Origin: JANNAT01 sp031422555
Lineage (GTDB): Bacteria; Pseudomonadota; Alphaproteobacteria; Rhodobacterales; Rhodobacteraceae
Assembly (NCBI GenBank): GCA_031422555.1
Contig: JANPLZ010000041.1
Coordinates: 1 to 26,719 of the forward strand
Length of the DNA stretch: 26,719 bases
Direction: 5' to 3'
In this document: in pieces, positions 24,413 through 26,719 of the stretch
Layout: the number at the start of each line of letters is the position of its first letter
Numbering within the stretch: the stretch's first letter is position 1
Notes under the pieces: generated by a model
Seen by the model: only the letters and a program-made list of their open reading frames with translations
The model's database searches: none
Told to the model about the DNA's origin: nothing
Program-made: the position numbers and the translations under genes

Positions 24413-24446
24413 TTTCGCGGCTATTTTTTGGCAGCCGCGGAATTTT
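24413..24446 (+). terminator. Intrinsic terminator after the HlyD gene
   Basis: TTTCGCGGCT (24413-24422) pairs with AGCCGCGGAA (24433-24442), ten base pairs including one T-G wobble, around a 10-base loop. TTTT follows at 24443-24446. It lies directly after the HlyD stop and separates the exporter operon from the regulator gene. Confidence 0.8.
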
Positions 24447-24498
24447 GACGCCGCTTTGACGCCACGCTCACATCATGTGGATTTACTGCCCTGACGCC
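24445..24498 (+). promoter_or_regulatory. TTGACGC direct repeats upstream of the SARP-like regulator
   Basis: TTGACGC occurs at 24445-24451 and 24456-24462, heptamers separated by 4 bp, giving an 11-bp step. The longer unit TTTGACGCC is identical in both. TGACGCC recurs at 24492-24498. SARP regulators are known to bind heptamer direct repeats spaced one helical turn apart near the -35 region. TTGACG is itself an excellent -35 hexamer, but I see only a poor -10 (near GATTTA, 24480-24485). Autoregulation by the gene downstream is a reasonable inference. Confidence 0.4.
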
Positions 24499-24650
24499 AT
24501 ATGGCCGGGGATGCGATGCAAAATATCAGCTTTCAGCCAGCAAAACCTGTGGGGCCGCCCCTTGGGTTTGCGCATGGCGCTTTACCAAAGCGTATTGCTG
24601 CGTCACTCTTGGCGCGCAAGAGTTGCCCTGATAGTTGCGTTGTGCCCCCC

Positions 24651-26435
24651 ATGTCCGAACCCCAGCCCATTGCCTTTTCGATGTTTCTCTTTGGGCCGTT
24701 CACGGTTCAGGGCTTGGATGGCCAAGACCTGACGCCAAAATCCCGCAAGTCGCGCGCCATTCTGGCAATGCTGGCGGTGGCCCCGCGTGGGTCGCGGTCG
24801 CGCGTGTGGTTGCGTGACAAATTGTGGAGCGACCGCGGCGAAGATCAGGCGTCGGCCAGCCTGCGTCAGGCGCTGTTGGATATACGCTCGGCGCTTGGCC
24901 CGGCGGCGGCGCATCTGGTCTCGGCTGACAAGCATACCGTTTCGCTGGATCTGGCCGCCTTGCGGATCGACGCGCTGGAGGCGCTGACGCCCGACGGCCC
25001 CAAAACCGGTTTTGGGCAGACCGAGAACTTTCTGGAAGGCATCGACGTCCGCGATCCTGAATTTGAGGAATGGCTGACGTTGGAACGCCAGTCTTGGCAC
25101 CGCCGCATTGAAGAGGCTGGATTTGCGCATGATCTGACCCCCAAAACCCACGCAGATGAACATCGGCCCGGGTCGGCTGCCGTGCCGCGCACGATGCAAC
25201 AGACGGCTGGCCATACCGCGGGCCTGCAACCGCCATTGCCCGGTGGACCTGACACTGTGCAAGGCTGGCGGGTGGCGTTGCTGCCGCCGGTCATTTTGGG
25301 CGGCGATCCGGTGGCGGTGATGCTGCACGGCGATGTTCAACGTGCGCTGTTGGCGGCGTTTCAAGACACCGGCGATCTGCGCGTCTTCGATCTGGCGCCG
25401 TCGCCATTTGGCGATCTGATTGGCGGTGGCTTTGCCCGCTTGCCCGAACAGATCAACCTTACGGTGCAAGTCCGGGTTTTCGCCGACCCTGTCATCTTGC
25501 GGCTGGCGATTTTGTTGCAATCGGCGGTGGATGGGGCGTTGGTATGGGCGGATGAAGTGCAATTGCACCGGCAGCAACCGGGCAATCTTGCAGCCGCAAT
25601 GCCGTTGATCGCGCGCGCCACCGAAGAGGCGTTGCGGCATTTTCTGCGCCATACAGACACTGAATCTGCCGATGCAGACGGTCGGCTGGCCGCAGCGATA
25701 TCGTCGATGTTCCGCCTGACCCGCGCCGATCTTGACCGGTCCGAAGCCATCTTGCGCCGCCACATCGCCGCCCATCCATCGGCGCAGGGCTATGCGTGGA
25801 TGGCGTTTCTGAACACCTTTCGGGTGGGTCAGAAATTCAACCCCCAAGACGCGCCGCTGATCGAGGAAACCCAGCATTTTGCCCGCCGCGCGCTGGACCT
25901 TGAACCCAATAACGCGCTGGTGTCGGCGCTTGTTGGCCATGTTCATTCGTATCTGTTTGGCGAGTTTGACTATGCGGCAGGGCTGTTTGAGCAATCCTTG
26001 CGGGTGAACCCGGCGCAAACCCTGGCATGGGATCTTTACGCCATGCTGCACGCCTATGCCGGACAGCCCAAACGGGCCTTGGCAATGGCGCGCTGGGCGC
26101 GGCATCTGGGGGCGTTCAGCCCGCACCGCTATTACTTTGAAACCACCCGCGCGATCACCGGCAACTTTAGCGGTGAACATCACACCGCCATCGAGGCGGG
26201 CCGCGCCGCCCTTGCCGAACGCCCCGATTTCAACTCGTTGCTGCGGGTGCTGGTGTCCAGCCACGCCCATCTTGACCGCCCCGATGAGGCGCGGGTTTTT
26301 TTGGGCAAACTATTGATGGTCGAACCTAACTTTTCGATCAGTTCATTGCACGACGGCGGCTATCCCGGACTGGATACCGAAGGCGGGCAACATTTTCTGC
26401 AAGGCCTGATCAAAGCCGGGGTTCGCAAACACTGA
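24651..26435 (+). CDS. SARP/BTAD-like transcriptional regulator with TPR-like C-terminal half
   Basis: A 594-residue regulator. Residues 12-85 form an OmpR/SARP-type winged helix: FLFGPFTVQGLDGQDL, KSRAILAMLAV, DKLWSDRGEDQASASLRQAL and LLDIRSALG. A BTAD-like helical segment follows to about 160. After a low-complexity linker, WRVALLPPVILGG to GALVWADEVQL resembles the alpha/beta domain of CadC/adenylate-cyclase-type regulators. From about 370 there are TPR-like helices (FARRALDLEPNNALVSALVG, FEQSLRVNPAQTLAWDLYAM). The start is uncertain. ATG 24651 was chosen because codons upstream (frame open from 24501) lose the G/C third-base bias, though no good ribosome site is present. ATG 24516 is the alternative. 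Its position suggests that it controls the adhesin operon. Confidence 0.85.
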   Translation: MSEPQPIAFSMFLFGPFTVQGLDGQDLTPKSRKSRAILAMLAVAPRGSRSRVWLRDKLWSDRGEDQASASLRQALLDIRSALGPAAAHLVSADKHTVSLDLAALRIDALEALTPDGPKTGFGQTENFLEGIDVRDPEFEEWLTLERQSWHRRIEEAGFAHDLTPKTHADEHRPGSAAVPRTMQQTAGHTAGLQPPLPGGPDTVQGWRVALLPPVILGGDPVAVMLHGDVQRALLAAFQDTGDLRVFDLAPSPFGDLIGGGFARLPEQINLTVQVRVFADPVILRLAILLQSAVDGALVWADEVQLHRQQPGNLAAAMPLIARATEEALRHFLRHTDTESADADGRLAAAISSMFRLTRADLDRSEAILRRHIAAHPSAQGYAWMAFLNTFRVGQKFNPQDAPLIEETQHFARRALDLEPNNALVSALVGHVHSYLFGEFDYAAGLFEQSLRVNPAQTLAWDLYAMLHAYAGQPKRALAMARWARHLGAFSPHRYYFETTRAITGNFSGEHHTAIEAGRAALAERPDFNSLLRVLVSSHAHLDRPDEARVFLGKLLMVEPNFSISSLHDGGYPGLDTEGGQHFLQGLIKAGVRKH

Positions 26436-26452
26436 TTTCGACGGAGAAATTT

Positions 26453-26719
26453 ATGCCAAACGTAGCATCTACGACCATTGCAAGTTTCCTGAACGCCCAC
26501 CCGTTCGAGGTCTATGCCGACCAAATTCAGGCCGCCAGCGGTGGCGCGGTGCAGGGTTTGGGCCATCAGGGTGATGCGGGCATGGGCGGCGGTGCCTTGG
26601 CGTCGCAAAACAAGATGGTTCAGAACAAGTCGGCGCTGAACAAGAATAAAAACAAGAACAAAAACAAAAACAAGAATAAGAATAAAAACAAGAACAAAGT
26701 CGGCTTTGACGGCGGACAG
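26453..26719 (+). CDS. Asn-Lys dipeptide-repeat protein, 3' end outside window
   Basis: I do not recognise this family. Eighty-nine residues are visible with no stop. A strong ribosome site (GGAG, 6 bases before the ATG) and only 17 bp after the regulator stop support a real gene. The first 30 residues (MPNVASTTIASFLNAHPF, VYADQIQAASGG) end in a double glycine at 30-31 in a setting that loosely fits a GG-leader: V at -12, I at -7, G at -2 and -1. A glycine-rich stretch (AVQGLGHQGDAGMGGGALA) follows, then QNKMVQNKSAL and ten Asn-Lys pairs, then VGFDGGQ at the edge. The mature part would be very basic. It could be a second substrate of the neighbouring exporter, a nucleic-acid or polysaccharide-binding surface protein, or something else. 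Confidence 0.7.
   Translation, partial: MPNVASTTIASFLNAHPFEVYADQIQAASGGAVQGLGHQGDAGMGGGALASQNKMVQNKSALNKNKNKNKNKNKNKNKNKNKVGFDGGQ
26639..26698 (+). repeat. (Asn-Lys)10 coding repeat
   Basis: Sixty bases encode ten consecutive Asn-Lys pairs using mixed codons (AAC/AAT and AAG/AAA). An exact 18-base block, AATAAAAACAAGAACAAA, occurs at 26645-26662 and again at 26681-26698. The tract contains no C+G-rich codons and stands out sharply against the GC-rich surroundings. Confidence 0.95.

Noticed and set aside
24501..24650. N-terminal extension of the SARP-like regulator from ATG 24501 or 24516
   Set aside because: Third-base G/C bias is lost here, the peptide matches nothing, and the region holds the direct repeats. 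Kept only as an alternative start because ATG 24651 lacks a good ribosome site.
24603..26270. 555-residue open frame on the - strand opposite the SARP-like regulator
   Set aside because: Arg/Gln/His-rich antisense frame with no recognisable domain. The + strand frame has clear winged-helix and TPR-like features.
26639..26698. Asn-Lys tract as a simple DNA microsatellite or sequencing artefact
   Set aside because: Codons for both residues vary along the tract while the dipeptide pattern is perfect, and it lies in frame behind a good ribosome site and start. Pure slippage would repeat one nucleotide unit.

Overview
The window looks like chromosomal DNA of a GC-rich alphaproteobacterium, most likely a member of the Rhodobacteraceae/Rhodobacterales. 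The evidence is the strong G/C bias at third codon positions, the tight operons with ATGA/GTGA/TTGA stop-start overlaps, the ilvE // marR-response regulator (petP-petR-like) arrangement, and a histone-deacetylase-family gene - xseB - ispA - dxs cluster. I saw no rRNA, tRNA, insertion sequence, phage or CRISPR array. The longest stretches without a gene are 16152-16420 (269 bp, A/T-rich, repeat-bearing) and 24411-24650 (240 bp, a terminator plus direct repeats). No gap exceeds 300 bp.

Left part (1-6700): ilvE runs leftward out of the window. Diverging from it are a MarR regulator and an OmpR/PhoB-type response regulator that resemble PetP/PetR. They are followed by a small exported protein, a histone-deacetylase-family gene, xseB, a farnesyl-diphosphate-synthase-type prenyltransferase (ispA) and dxs. 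The deacetylase reading frame is broken at a CCCG tetranucleotide repeat, and one extra repeat unit would restore it. ispA and dxs supply isoprenoid precursors (DXP/MEP pathway).

Middle (6700-16150): a leftward NAD(P)-binding epimerase-like gene diverges from AMP nucleosidase. An HU-type nucleoid protein with a textbook terminator follows, then a VOC-fold protein, an EamA/DMT transporter, and a CcdA plus exported thioredoxin pair for moving electrons to the periplasm. A leftward DUF1800-DUF1501 pair comes next. Only the DUF1800 member has a visible twin-arginine signal. A CorA-type metal transporter diverges from this pair.

Right part (16150-26719) is the accessory-looking region. A 1053-residue BapA/Lap-like adhesin has a BapA-type N-terminal prefix, seven Ig-like repeats and a type I secretion C-terminus, but no RTX nonapeptides. 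It is followed without a gap by a dedicated type I secretion system: a TolC-family lipoprotein, an ABC transporter with a degenerate C39-like domain, and an HlyD adaptor. After a terminator come a SARP/BTAD-like regulator with a TPR-like C-terminal half and the start of an unusual Asn-Lys dipeptide-repeat protein that runs out of the window. Tandem TTGACGC heptamers spaced 11 bp apart, the geometry used by SARP regulators, lie upstream of the regulator gene. My reading is a self-contained biofilm or surface-adhesion locus with its own exporter, regulator and possibly a second, very basic substrate. The Asn-Lys-repeat protein and its link to the secretion system are the least understood part.
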